From NCBI GenBank assembly GCA_018350325.1, contig JAEVLN010000026.1, positions 434,001 through 498,000 on the forward strand: DNA of 64,000 nt. The letters run 5' to 3'. Positions 10,614 through 22,550 of the stretch are shown here, one piece after another (the first letter of the stretch is position 1; every line of letters starts with the position of its first letter). Made by a program: the position numbers and the translations under genes. The notes under the pieces were generated by a model. The model saw only the letters and a list, made by a program, of their open reading frames with translations, did not search any database and had not been told where the DNA came from. The stretch comes from Globodera rostochiensis. Its lineage: Eukaryota > Nematoda > Chromadorea > Rhabditida > Heteroderidae.

Positions 10614-10906
10614 TTGTTTTATTTAGTTTTTGTTGTTGAATATGTTGTTAAAAAAGTTTTATAAATTTAGAATAAGTTCCTTGACTTTTAATATTTATGA
10701 CGCATTTTTCCCTTCTAAGACTTTTAAATTTTAGAAGAAATTTAAGATATTAAAGAAAATGATTAAAATGAATACCCATTTAATCTGGGTTGTCAATTAT
10801 TACTTTTTCTAATTTTTTTTTATCAGAGCTGCTAAAAACAATTTAATAAATTGTAAAATTTGTTAATTTTATTTGCAACGCCAGATCCGGCCTCTAATAG
10901 AAGCGA

Positions 10907-10918
10907 CCGGAAATTGTC
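10907..10918 (+). promoter_or_regulatory. Class-2 upstream element of copy D
   Basis: CCGGAAATTGTC lies 199-210 bp before the ATG of copy D. The same 12-mer, in the same orientation relative to the gene, occurs about 190-200 bp upstream of copies G, J and K, and is triplicated before J and K. Position conservation is observed; function is inferred. Confidence 0.4.
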
Positions 10919-11116
10919 ACCATTTCCTCCAATTGTGATCAATAATTTTAGGGTTGGCAGAAATTTGGATTGGGCTAAAAAATTCACAATTTTAGTTATT
11001 TTATTTCATTTTGTGAATATTTATTATTCTTAAAACCTGAGAATATTTTGCGAATTATTTACAAATTTTTGCAATCGAAAAAATTGTTAAATTCAGAGGT
11101 TATTAGGAAAAATAAA

Positions 11117-12230
11117 ATGGAATATTTTTGGGTTTTAATTTTTGTGTCATTAATTGCAACAAATTCATTCGAAAAAGCCGAATCCGTACAATTGGAAGAA
11201 TTGGAGGAATTGCCACTCCAAACATTTGACGAATTATTCGTAGATGAATGGTGGGATAAAGATGAAGCCGAAAATTTGAAAACGTCGGCGCCAACAAACT
11301 TTGGACAAAATGTCTATCACCAAATCGACCGGCAGAACACCCAAATTGGACAAATTGAATACAATTCAACTGATCAGCTTGGACAAATTGAACCCAATTC
11401 AACTGATCAGCTTGGACAAATTGAACTTAATTCAACTGATCAGCTTGGACAAATTGAAACCAATTCATCTGATCAGAATGCTCCCCTCACAGAGTCTGAT
11501 CACTATGATAATGTCAATTCAAACGAAAATGTTGCTGAAGATGAGCAAAAACGTAAAATTATAGACAAATTCCATGAAATGAAAGAAGAATTTAAGCAAA
11601 AAGGAAAATTTTCGAAAAAAGAAAGGGTTCAAATTGAGGAGGAAATTTGTAAACATTTAAAAGTCCATCGCAAAAAAATATATAAATGGAAAAAAGAAGT
11701 TGGCTTAAGTCAAATAAATCCAAAAAATGAGCGTAATCATTTGATAGAGAAATTTGATCAAAAGAAAGCCGAATTAATGCGGGACGGATTCAAAAACTCT
11801 TATCATCACGAAATTGATGAAACTGTCGCAAAAGAATTGGGCCTCTGTTTTAGAACAATTTCCAGGTGGAAAAAGCAACTTGGCCAAACCAGTGAGTATT
11901 TCAGGCCAATTTTTTAAATTTATTATTTTGTGATAATATTATATTCTTTTAAATAATAAACATTGTTTAGCAGCACCTCATCATAAACATAAACACTCCC
12001 ATAGCAAACAAAAGGAATTGATGAAACGTTATTATGAAATTAAAGACAAAAATCCTAAAAATAGGGACGAGGACATTGCCAAAATGTTGAAAATTGGAAG
12101 AGTCACTTTGTTTAAATGGAAAAAGCAATTTAAACTACAGCAATCGCATCCAAATTCTGTCGATGGACATTCTGTGGAAGAGAATGCCGCGGCAAATGTT
12201 CAAGAAATCGCGAATTCGGAGAGTATTTGA
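11117..12230 (+). CDS. HTH-repeat secreted family, copy D (intact)
   Basis: Exons 11117-11891 and 11974-12230 give a 343-residue protein. The acceptor is a NAGNAG site (TTAGCAG), and both choices keep frame. The start at 11117 (MEYFWVLIFVSLIATNS) matches the family signal peptide. It carries TFDELFVDEWWDKDEAE, four 11-residue repeats (GQIEYNSTDQL, GQIEPNSTDQL, GQIELNSTDQL, GQIETNSSDQ), each with an N-S-T/S glycosylation sequon, and three HTH-like units ending KIYKWKKEV, TISRWKKQL and TLFKWKKQF. The tail is acidic and Ser-rich. Its near-identical duplicate is copy G. Confidence 0.88.
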
Positions 12231-12427
12231 ATGCATGAATGATCAATGATTTGGAAAACACGATTTGGCATTTTTAAATATTTGACATAATAAATTTAAA
12301 GTCTTACTTTGTTTAATTAATTTGAAATTAACGTTATTTTGAAATGGAATAAAAACGACTGGCCTATTTTGTTTTTTCTGTAATTAATTTAGATTACAAA
12401 GTAAAAAGTTTCACTTATTTCCTAGAG

Positions 12428-12706
12428 CGCGGGACTGATAGCTGAACGATGATGAGAATGAGTGATCAGAGATGAAACTGAACGAATGATGAAAATGAAT
12501 GATCAGAGATGCTAAACGAATGATGAAAATGAGTGATCAGAGATGAAGCTGAACGAATGATCAGAATGAGTGATCAGAGATGAAGCTGAACGAATGATGA
12601 AAATGAATAATCAGAGATGCTAAATGAATGATGAAAATGAGTGATCAGAGATGAAGCTGAACGAATGATCAGAATGAGTGATCAGAGATGAAGCTGAAGA
12701 TTCGTC
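12428..12706. repeat. GATCAGAGATGAAGCTGAACGA minisatellite, first array
   Basis: About seven units of roughly 37 bp combine GAACGAATGATGAAAATGAG and TGATCAGAGATGAAGCT. It is repeated at 18306-18585 by segmental duplication, and a third independent array lies at 21919-22090. It sits 3' of copies D and G. Confidence 0.9.
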
Positions 12707-13720
12707 CGGCTTCGCCGATGTTAACGAAAATTGTTCACAAAAATTTGCAAGCGACTAAGCAAAATTTTGTTTATTTATTACTATTTTATAAGATTTAGCT
12801 TGCAAATTTTTACATCAAAAATTCAATAGCTTTCATCGGCAAATATTTTAAGCATTTTGCCAAAACTATTCCGGATTCTTTCTTTTTATTTAGTAATATT
12901 GCTTTAACAGATCCATTTCATAATTTGTGATTTTTTTGTTGTTAAATTTTAAGAGCACATTTTTATTTTTCCTATGGAAAATACAATAAATGATGAATAA
13001 AATTGAATATGCCTATATAAAATAATTTTAATTGTTAGAAAAGGGGGAAAACTATTAAAATTAAAACATAATAAATGGGATTTTTAAGATGCTCAGCTCA
13101 AAAAAAATCTTGATTCCCATTTCAAGAATAAAATATAATTACGTTTTAAACCATCGGTGGCTGGCGCCATTGTTGTTTTAGTTTGAAACTTTTATAACTA
13201 GGGCCGGATTTTTAAAACTTAAAAATCCTAAAATAGGGCCAAAAATTTTCAAAAATAAATCCTTTTTTTGTACAAAAAGCAAAAAAATATAATTTGCCTA
13301 AAAACTTTAGACAAATATGAAAAATTAGGACACGTACTCCGATTGTGAATCGCGTTTAGCAGCAACGTTAATTGCACATTGGTGAATCCTTCACTCAATA
13401 AAGCAAGAACAGTATCCGTAAGGCATGTAAGGACGACGAAGCTTCTGGCATTGTGCCACTTTATCTGTGCCATCAATACAACCTTTTTGTTCTAACTAAG
13501 CGGGCGCATATTTTCCGCTAGGTTTCGGTATGGCATGTTCAAAGGTGGCGCGAGTGTACATTTTAATGAAATGCCCTCGAAGCTTTGAACAGATTTAAGG
13601 CGAATTTTGGTTGCAATGCTTCTTCTATAGAAATTCAAAGTTCGGAACATATTTGTCATTTTGACTATTCACAATTGAACGCCATTTTTATAAAACGATG
13701 ATTATTTGTAGGAAATATTT
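12707..13720. other. AT-rich spacer, duplicated at 18586-19600
   Basis: No gene is seen. It holds the GGGCCGGATTTTTAAAACTTA family text found elsewhere in the window. A short reverse open frame (13249-13476) is perfectly duplicated with the block but has no start context or homology I recognise. Confidence 0.4.
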
Positions 13721-13723
13721 AAG

Positions 13724-13800
13724 AGTCAGGAACATTGATTTGGTCCCGGTTCAAAAGGTTATGGAAATATTTATGAACTGTCAGGAATATTGATTTGGTT
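13724..13800 (+). promoter_or_regulatory. Class-1 element pair upstream of copy E
   Basis: Two copies of GTCAGGAAYATTGATTTGGT lie 55 bp apart (about 13724 and 13779), the second 224 bp before the copy E start. Copy H has the same pair at the same distance (19608 and 19661). The 55-bp spacing equals the period of the array upstream of copy L. Confidence 0.4.
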
Positions 13801-14002
13801 ACTTCAATTTGGGCAAAAAATTCACCATTTTAGTTATTTTATTTCATTTTGTGAATATTTATTACTTTTTAAAATCTATGAATATTTTTGCAATAAATTC
13901 TTTAACTCAAAATTAATGACAAATTTTACCAATCGAATTTTCCATTTAAATTAGAAAATTAATTGATAAATTCAGAAGGGTGCTTTTGCTCACCCAAATA
14001 AA

Positions 14003-14905
14003 ATGGAAGAGTTTTGGATTTTAATCTTGGTGGCATTCTCCGTAACAAATTCACGGGACAAAGCCGAATCTGTACAATTGGAGGAATTGGAGGAATTGCC
14101 GCTCCAAACATTTGATGAAATATTCGGAGAAGGCTGGTGGGACAAAGATAAAGCCGACGAATGGGATAAATTAACGCTTGAACACAATTTCCATCACGAA
14201 ATCGACCGGCAGAACACCCAACTTGGACAAATTGAACCCAATTCAACTGATCAGAATCCTCCTCTCACAGTGTCTGATCACTCTGATAATGCCAAAAACG
14301 CTGAAGATGAGCGAAAACGTAAAATTATTGACAAATTTCACGCAATGAGAGATGAATTTAAGCAAAAAAGAAAATATTCAAAAAAAGAATGGGTTCAAAT
14401 TGATAATAAAATTGCTAAACATTTAAAAGTCAGTCGCAAAAAAATATATAAATGGAAAAAAGAATTTGGCATTAATCAAAAAGTGTTCTATAAAAAAGAA
14501 CGACAAATATTGGTAGAAAAATTTGATCAGAGAAAAGCCGAGTTAAAGCGGGCCGGAATCAAAAACTCTCAGCAAAATCAAATAAATAAATTTGTCGCGA
14601 AAGAATTGGACCTCAGTTTAACAACAATTTACAATTGGAAACGGAAACTTGGCCAAACCGGTGAGTTTTTCGAGTCAATTTTATTCATTTATTAATATTA
14701 ATTAAAAATTACAGCAGCCAATAAATACGCCCATGACAAACAAAAGGAATTATTGATGAAAAGTTATTATAAAATTAAGGACAAAACCCCTAAAATTAGA
14801 GACGAGGACATTGCCAAAATGTTGAAAATTGGAAGCGCCACTTTGGTTAGATGGAAAAGCGAATTTAAACGACAGCAATTCCATGTCGATTCGAGGAGCA
14901 TTTGA
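14003..14905 (+). CDS. HTH-repeat secreted family, copy E (intact, one repeat)
   Basis: Exons 14003-14660 and 14715-14905 give 282 residues. Signal peptide MEEFWILILVAFSVTNS, then TFDEIFGEGWWDKDKADE, a DKLTLEHNFHHEIDRQNTQ segment, one GQIEPNSTDQ repeat, and three HTH-like units (KIYKWKKEF, TIYNWKRKL, TLVRWKSEF). The C-terminus is short (ending SRSI). Its segmental duplicate H has three repeats, so repeat number changed after duplication. The acceptor is TTACAGCAG, another NAGNAG. Confidence 0.85.
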
Positions 14906-15233
14906 ATGATTGGCCAATAATTTATTTTTAAAAAACGGATATGGCATTTTAAAATATTTTTTGACATATAAAATTTAGTCGTTCTTTTGTTTATAATTCC
15001 TTCCGCAAAATATTCGCTGAGCCAAAAAAGATCAATGATCCATTCATTGGAAGACACTTTTTTGATCAGATTATTGTTGATTTTTAATTTGTCAACTGAT
15101 TTTCCTCTTAGTTCGGCACTTTGGCATTAGTGGAGAGTGTTCCATTTGAAGTGCCAAATCTTTTTCTGTAATCGGAATTCAAAGACATAATACTTTCGCA
15201 AGCCTTTAATTCCTATCCAAAATATACAAGAAT

Positions 15234-15715
15234 TTAAATATAAATTAAATCAATTAAATTGGTTTTGAAATCACCGGTTTGGCCAAGTTCTTTTTTCCAA
15301 TTGTAAATTGTTACAAAACTGAGGCCCAATTCTTTTGCGACAGTTTCATTTATTTCTTTTTGATGAGAGTTTTTAAGCCCGGCCCGCTTTAACTCGACTT
15401 TCATTTGATCAAATTTCTCTACCAATTTTTTCGCTCATTTTTTTTCAACTCAATGTTATGCATTTTTGAGTTAGGTCAAATTCTTTTTTCCATTTATATA
15501 TTTTTGTGCGACTGACTTTTAAATGTTTAGCAATTTTAATCTCAATTTGGACCCATTCTTTTACCGAATATTTTTCTTTTTGCTTAAATTCGTCTTTAAT
15601 TTCGTGGAATTTGTCAATAATTTTACGTTTTCGTTCATCTTCAGCAATATTTTCTTCACCATTTTTGGCATTATCAGAGTGATCAGACTCTGTGAGAGGA
15701 GCATTCTGATAATGC
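15234..15715 (-). pseudogene. HTH-repeat family, copy F: internal fragment of a B-like gene
   Basis: It matches copy B from the linker (ENAPLTESDHS side) through HTH units 1 and 2 to the start of the intron, then stops. There is no signal peptide, repeat or exon 2. One T is missing around 15427 relative to B, shifting the frame between units 1 and 2. It sits exactly between the two segmental-duplication blocks, so it may mark the duplication junction. Confidence 0.8.
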
Positions 15716-16349
15716 TATTTCGGATTCCGTCCTTTTTTATTAATTCAACTAACATAAAGATTGACTATCACAATTAATAATGCAAAAAAATTTTAAAGAT
15801 GCTGTTTGAAAAAATAATATCAAAATAAAAAATATCACAAATCAAAAAATAGCTTGCACAAAGGCTAATATTAAAAACTACCAAAATATAACAAAATTTA
15901 AAAACATCAATGTCTTAGCCTTACATTTTCGTCACCCGCCACGATTCCCATTACCACCACCTCCTCGTCACACATCGCCCATCCAATAATCTTCGTCGTC
16001 ATCTGATCAGCCGCGGTAATGGATTGCACAGCGCGGAACCTCACGGCATAACATTGGAGGCAACAATGGAGACGGTGACGAAGATCGTAGTCCGGTGAAG
16101 ATGGGCGGTACGATGACCACGGCTGATTAACATTCTGAACCTTATATTGGACTGGCGGCGTGGGCGAAGGCGGCGGGTCGAGGCATATGCGGCTGGGGAT
16201 GCGGTGGCGGAAAGGCCCAAATCGATATGTCGCTAAATGCAGCCCCGCTTAATATGTGTTGCCGGATGATGGTGTAGCTTTCCCGCAGTCGGCGTAAGGC
16301 GTTACGCCGTCACTCCGCCTAACTTCGCTTCAGCTCCATCGCTTTACAG

Positions 16350-16625
16350 CGGGCCTGCCGCGCAAGTTCCGTTTTCTCCGAGCAAGACCTGATTACTATT
16401 CGCAAAGAACAGAAAATTGTCGACGCGGATTACGCTCAGTTCAACGCGGGTCATAATTCAGCACTAAAGAAATTAAAATATCGTGATACAGACGCGAGTA
16501 TACTGCACCTTGTCCAACTCTATGTTCCCCTCATCAATAGAAATGGCAATGGCGATCATCAATATGCCATGCAAAATCAAAACCCCCAAAGAATAATCGA
16601 ACCACATGAAGAATTGACTCAATGA
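16350..16625 (+). CDS. Duplicate of the candidate terminal exon at 10338
   Basis: Same CTTTACAG acceptor, same 91-codon frame and stop. The one amino-acid difference is Ile for Asn in the VPLxNRNGNG stretch. The retained frame may only reflect a recent duplication. Confidence 0.35.
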   Translation, partial: RACRASSVFSEQDLITIRKEQKIVDADYAQFNAGHNSALKKLKYRDTDASILHLVQLYVPLINRNGNGDHQYAMQNQNPQRIIEPHEELTQ

Positions 16626-16998
16626 TTGTTTTATTTAGTTTTTGTTGTTGAATATGTTATGCTTGTTTGCTTTAATTTTTGTTTAAAAAAGTTTTATATT
16701 TTTAGAATAAGTTGCTTGACTTTTAATATTTATGACGCATTTTTCCCTTCTAAGACTTTTAAATTTTAGAAGAAATTTAAGAGAAGCGACCGGAAATTGT
16801 CACCATTTCCTCCGATTGTGATCAATAATTTTAGGGTTGGCAGAAATTTGGATTGGGCTAAAAAATTCACAATTTTAGTTATTTTATTTCATTTTGTGAA
16901 TATTTATTATTCTTAAAACCTGAGAATATTTTGCGAATTATTTACAAATTTTGCAATCGAAATAATTGTTAAATTCAGAGGTTATTAGGAAAAATAAA

Positions 16999-18109
16999 AT
17001 GGAATATTTTTGGGGTTTAATTTTTGTGTCATTAATTGCAACAAATTCATTCGAAAAAGCCGAATCCGTACAATTGGAAGAATTGGAGGAATTGCCACTC
17101 CAAACATTTGACGAATTATTCGTAGATGAATGGTGGGATAAAGATGAAGCCGAAAATTTGAAAACTCCGTCAACAAACTTTGAACAAAATTTCCATCACC
17201 AAATCGACCGGCAGAACACTCAACTTGGAAAATTGAACCCAATTCAACTGATCAGCTTGGACAAATTGAACCCAATTCAACTGATCAGCTTGGACAAATT
17301 GAACTTAATTCAACTGATCAGCTTGGACAAATTGAAACCAATTCATCTGATCAGAATGCTCCCCTCACAGAGTCTGATCACTATGATAATGTCAATTCAA
17401 ACGAAAATGTTGCTGAAGATGAGCAAAAAACGTAAAATTATAGACAAATTCCATGAAATGAAAGAAGAATTTAAGCAAAAAGGAAAATTTTCGAAAAAAG
17501 AAAGGGTTCAAATTGAGGAGGAAATTTGTAAACATTTAAAAGTCCATCGCAAAAAAATATATAAATGGAAAAAAGAAGTTGGCTTAAGTCAAATAAATCC
17601 AAAAAATGAGCGTAATCATTTGATAGAGAAATTTGATCAAAAGAAAGCCGAATTAATGCGGGACGGATTCAAAAACTCTTATCATCACGAAATTGATGAA
17701 ACTGTCGCAAAAGAATTGGGCCTCTGTTTTAGAACAATTTCCAGGTGGAAAAAGCAACTTGGCCAAACCAGTGAGTATTTCAGGCCAATTTTTTAAATTT
17801 ATTATTTTGTGATAATATTATATTCTTTTAAATAATAAACATTGTTTAGCAGCACCTCATCATAAACATAAACACTCCCATAGCAAACAAAAGGAATTGA
17901 TGAAACGTTATTATGAAATTAAAGACAAAAATCCTAAAAATAGGGACGAGGACATTGCCAAAATGTTGAAAATTGGAAGAGTCACTTTGTTTAAATGGAA
18001 AAAGCAATTTAAACTACAGCAATCGCATCCAAATTCTGTCGATGGACATTCTGTGGAAGAGAATGCCGCGGCAAAGGTTCAAGAAATCGCGAATTCGGAG
18101 AGTATTTGA
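16999..18109 (+). CDS. HTH-repeat secreted family, copy G (repeat block read in a shifted frame)
   Basis: Exons 16999-17770 and 17853-18109 join to an open 342-residue frame. Compared with copy D, one C is missing in the first repeat (CTTGGAAAATTG at about 17226) and one A is gained just before K-R-K-I-I (about 17430). Between these points the 33-bp repeats are read in another frame, as KLNPIQLISLD instead of GQIEPNSTDQL, and the frame is then restored for all three HTH units. The signal peptide and TFDELFVDEWWDKDEAE motif are unchanged. The N-S-T sequons and acidic residues of the repeat are therefore replaced by a hydrophobic Leu/Ile-rich stretch. Confidence 0.85.
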
Positions 18110-18305
18110 ATGCATGAATGATCAATGATTTGGAAAACACGATTTGGCATTTTTAAATATTTGACATAATAAATTTAAAGTCTTACTTTGTTTAATTAAT
18201 TTGAAATTAACGTATTTTGAAATGGAATAAAAACGACTGGCCTATTTTGTTTTTCTGTAATTAATTTAGATTACAAAGTAAAAAGTTTCACTTATTTCCT
18301 AGAGC

Positions 18306-18585
18306 GCGGGACTGATAGCTGAACGATGATGAGAATGAGTGATCAGAGATGAAACTGAACGAATGATGAAAATGAATGATCAGAGATGCTAAACGAATGA
18401 TGAAAATGAGTGATCAGAGATGAAGCTGAACGAATGATCAGAATGAGTGATCAGAGATGAAGCTGAACGAATGATGAAAATGAATAATCAGAGATGCTAA
18501 GCGAATGATGAAAATGAGTGATCAGAGATGAAGTTGAACGAATGATCAGAATGAGTGATCAGAGATGAAGCTGAAGATTCGTCCG
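18306..18585. repeat. GATCAGAGATGAAGCTGAACGA minisatellite, second array
   Basis: Segmental-duplication copy of the array at 12428-12706 with a few substitutions. Confidence 0.9.
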
Positions 18586-19884
18586 GCTTCACCGATGTTA
18601 ACGAAAATTGTTCACAAAAAAAATTTGCAAGCGACTAAGCAAAATTTTGTTTATTTATTACTATTTTATAAGATTTAGCTTTCAAATTTTTAGATCAAAA
18701 ATTCAATAGCTTTCATCGGCAAATATTTTAAGCATTTTGCCAAAACTATTTCGGATTCTTTCTTTTTATTTAGTAATATTTCTTTAACAGATCCATTTCA
18801 TAATTTGCGATTTTTTTGTTGTTAAATTTTAAGAGCACATTTTTCATTTTTCCTATAGAAAATACAATAAATGATGAATAAAATTGAATATGCCTATATA
18901 AAATAATTTTAATTGTTAGAAAAGGGGGAAAACTATTAAAATTAAAACATAATAAATGGGATTTTTAAGATGCTCAGCTCAAAAAAAATCTTGATTCCCA
19001 TTTCAAGAATAAAATATAATTACGTTTTAAACCATCGGTGGCTGGCGCCATTGTTGTTTTAGTTTGAAACTTTTATAACTAGGGCCGGATTTTTAAAACT
19101 TAAAAATCCTAAAATAGGGCCAAAAATTTTCAAAAATAAATCCTTTTTTTGTACAAAAAGCAAAAAAATATAATTTGCCTAAAAACTTTAGACAAATATG
19201 AAAAATTAGGACACGTACTCCGATTGTGAATCGCGTTTAGCAGCAACGTTAATTGCACATTGGTGAATCCTTCACTCAATAAAGCAAGAACAGTATCCGT
19301 AAGGCATGTAAGGACGACGAAGCTTCTGGCATTGTGCCACTTTATCTGTGCCATCAATACAACCTTTTTGTTCTAACTAAGCGGGCGCATATTTTCCGCT
19401 AGGTTTCGGTATGCCATGTTCAAAGGTGGCGCGAGTGTACATTGGTTTGATCAAATCCCCTCGAGGCTTAACAGATTTAAGGCGAATTTTTGGTTGCAAT
19501 GCTTCTTCTATAGAAATTCAAAGTTCGGAACATATTTGTCATTTTGACTATTCACAATTGAACGCCATTTTTATAAAACGATGATTATTTGTAGGAAATA
19601 TTTAAGAGTCAGGAACATTGATTTGGTCCCGGTTCAAAAGTTATGGAAATATTTATGAAATGTCAGGAATATTGATTTGGTTACTTCAATTTGGGCAAAA
19701 AATTCACCATTTTAGTTATTTTATTTCATTTTGTGAATATTTATTACTTTTTAAAATCTATGAATATTTTTGCAATAAATTCTTTAACTCAAAATTAATG
19801 ACAAATTTTACCAATCGAATTTTCCATTTAAATTAGAAAATTAATTGATAAATTCAGAAGGGTGCTTTTGCTCACCCAAATAAA

Positions 19885-20870
19885 ATGGAAGAGTTTTGGA
19901 TTTTAATCTTGGTGGCATTCTCCGTAACAAATTCACGGGACAAAGCCGAATCCGTACAATTGGAGGAATTGGAGGAATTGCCGCTCCAAACATTTGATGA
20001 AATATTCGGAGAAGGCTGGTGGGACAAAGATAAAGCCGACGAATGGGATAAATTAACGCTTGAACACAATTTCCATCACGAAATCGACCGACAGAACACC
20101 CAACTTGGACAAATTGAACCCAATTCAACTGATCAACTTGGACAAATTGAACCCAATTCAACTGATCAGCTTGGACAAATTGAATTCAATTCAACTGATC
20201 AGAATCCTCCTCTCACAGTGTCTGATCACTCTGATAATGCCAAAAACGCTGAAGATGAGCGAAAACGTAAAATTATTGACAAATTTCACGCAATGAGAGA
20301 TGAATTTAAGCAAAAAGGAAAATATTCAAAAAAAGAATGGGTTCAAATTGATAATAAAATTGCTAAACATTTAAAAGTCAGTCGCAAAAAAATATATAAC
20401 TGGAAAAAAGAATTTGGCATTAATCAAAAAGTGTTCTATAAAAAAGAAGAACGACAAAAATTGGTAGAAAAATTTGATCAGAGAAAAGCCGAGTTAAAGC
20501 GGGACGGAATCAAAAACTCTTATTCAAATCAAATAAATGAAACTGTCGCAAAAGAGTTGGGCCGCAGTTTTGTTACAATTTACAATTGGAAACGAAAACT
20601 TGGGCAAACCAGTGAGTATTTCGATCCCAAATTTTATTATTTATTTTTATTAATTAAAATTCTTTTACAGCAGCCAATAAATACGCCCATGACAAACAAA
20701 AGGAATTATTGATGAAACGTTATTATGAAATTAAAGACAAAAATTCTAAATTTAAAGATGAGGACATTGCCAAAATGTTAAAAATTGGAAGCGCCACTTT
20801 GGTTAGATGGAAAAGCCAATTTAAACGACAGCAATTCCATCCAAAATCTGTCGATTCGAGGAGCATTTGA
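19885..20870 (+). CDS. HTH-repeat secreted family, copy H (intact, three repeats)
   Basis: Exons 19885-20611 and 20671-20870 give 308 residues: signal peptide about 1-20, acidic-aromatic motif about 37-53, three 11-residue repeats about 74-106, HTH-like unit 1 about 126-178, unit 2 about 189-242, unit 3 about 255-300. Third helices read KIYNWKKEF, TIYNWKRKL and TLVRWKSQF. It is nearly identical to copy E at the 5' end and 3' spacer but more like copy A in the second unit (KNSYSNQINETVAKELG), which suggests gene conversion. It is the clearest intact reference for the family. Confidence 0.88.
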
Positions 20871-22295
20871 ATGATTGGCCAATAATTTATTTTTTAAAAA
20901 CGGATATGGCATTTTAAAATATTTTTTGACATATAAAATTTAGTCGTTCTTTTGTTTATAATTCCTTACGCAAAATATTCGCTGAGCCAAAAAAGATCAA
21001 TGATCCATTCATTAAAAGACACATTTTTTGATCAGATTGTTTAATTTGTCAACTGATTTTCCTCTTAGTTCGGCACTTTGGCATTAGTGGAGAGTGCCTC
21101 CATTTGAAGTGCCAAATGTTTTTCAGTAATCGGAATTCAGAGACATAATACTTTCGCAAGCCTTTAATTCCTATCCAAAATATACAATTCTGAACCATTA
21201 TTCCAAATTTGCATCTAAATACAATCCCGAGCATTTAATTTTGAACCAAATTCTGAACCATTATTCATTTTGCTTAAATGATTGTATTCCTTATTGAAGC
21301 AGAGCAAACCTGAAAAAGCGCTTTGGGGCGATTTAAAGACATTTATCGATTCAAAAAGCGTTTAAAATTTAAATTTTTATTTTCTATTAACGAATTCGTG
21401 ATCAGTGCAGAAAATAGTATTTCCAGATCTATTAACGTGGTTTGATCAATTTTGACTCATATTTTCCGGTGGTCCGGTAGGGCTCAATTCCGTCTGTCAC
21501 TGAGGAAAAATTGTAATAGAAATATTAATATCAATTAGTCCCATTAAAGATTTGATTAAAATCGAGTTTCGTATTTATGCTTTTGGACCCACAAACAATT
21601 CAAATAAAATATTTATTGTTTGAGAAACAAAATATAAATAAATCGATGAGGGTCGGCACGGAGCACAATTTTGGGGAACAATCCCAATACAACAAAAGTA
21701 CGATATGACCTCCACCAAATCGGGGAGGTCAAAAATGGACTGAAAAGGTGTGTCTGACTCTCCTATGAGAGATCAGACAAAGGGATGGGGGGGGGGGGGG
21801 AAAGATCACAATAAGATATCAGAATGCCAATGATCATTTCAAAGCATTCTTGGGTGATCCCACCCGAACAATTTTTATATGGGCAAGTCGAGTCCGGTCA
21901 GCAAAGAATGTGAGGAGAAATATAAAGGATCAGAGATGAAGCTGAACGATGATGAAAATGCGTGATCAGAGATGAGTTGAACGAATGATGAAAATGAGTG
22001 CTCAGAGATCAAGCTGAACGAATGATGAAAATGAGTGATCAGAGATGAAGCTGAACAAATGATGAAAATGAGTGACCAGAGAGGAAGCGGCAGCAAAAAA
22101 GGAAGGAATGAATTACATGAGGAAGTTGAGGGATAAATGTGCGCATGCCCTGGGGGGGAAAGATGACGAGATTAATTTTGTTGCCCGAGGGGAACAGGGC
22201 GGCAACCCGCCGGTTGCTTATCCGGATTCCTAAAATGCGAAACCAAGCGGCGATGATAGTAGTCGGTCATTCGCCTGAAGGCATACCCTCGAGAG
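20871..22295. other. Intergenic with a third minisatellite array
   Basis: No gene is seen. 21919-22090 holds about four units of the TGATCAGAGATGAAGCTGAACGA-type minisatellite, outside the duplicated block. A G12 run lies near 21788. Confidence 0.6.
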
Positions 22296-22444
22296 TTCTA
22301 TTTTAACCCCCCCCCCCCCTCTCCCTCTCCCCAAAAGGGGGGTTCTAATTTAGGGGGGGGGGGGTCTAATTTAGGGGGGGGTCTAATTTAGGGGAGGGGG
22401 AGGGTTCTAATTTGGGGGGGGGGGTCTAATTTAGGGGAGGGGTC
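22296..22444. repeat. Poly-C/G tract with TCTAATTTAGGGGGGG repeats
   Basis: A C-rich run (22301-22330) is followed by at least five units of TCTAATTTA plus 5-12 G. The G runs could form quadruplexes. It lies just 3' of copy I. Confidence 0.9.
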
Positions 22445-22550
22445 TCCTATATTCAATTATCGTTTTATTTGTCATTTATAGAAAAAAATGAATTGTGTTT
22501 TTTATTGACGAATAGTTTGATAAAATCTTTTGCAAACAGTGACTATTCAT

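Larger units (their letters stand above)
9843..15230. repeat. Segmental duplication, left block (~5.4 kb, carries copies D and E)
   Basis: Sequence from about 9843 (CTTGCACAAAGGCTAATATT) to about 15230 (CCTATCCAAAATATACAA) is repeated in the same orientation at about 15851-21190. Shared contents in order: the unknown exon, copy D/G, a minisatellite, a conserved spacer, copy E/H, and the 3' spacer. Differences are mostly single bases and small indels, plus repeat-number changes within the genes. The two blocks are separated by about 600 bp containing fragment F. Confidence 0.85.
15851..21190. repeat. Segmental duplication, right block (~5.3 kb, carries copies G and H)
   Basis: Direct repeat of 9843-15230, near identical over most of its length. 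Differences seen include a shortened text before copy G (about 16780), repeat-number and frame changes in G and H, and small indels in the minisatellite and spacer. Confidence 0.85.

Noticed and set aside
10540..19430. ATGCCA words upstream of copies D, G and H as dorsal-gland promoter boxes
   Set aside because: A 6-mer this common occurs by chance; spacing is not conserved and copy E has a changed base at the matching site.
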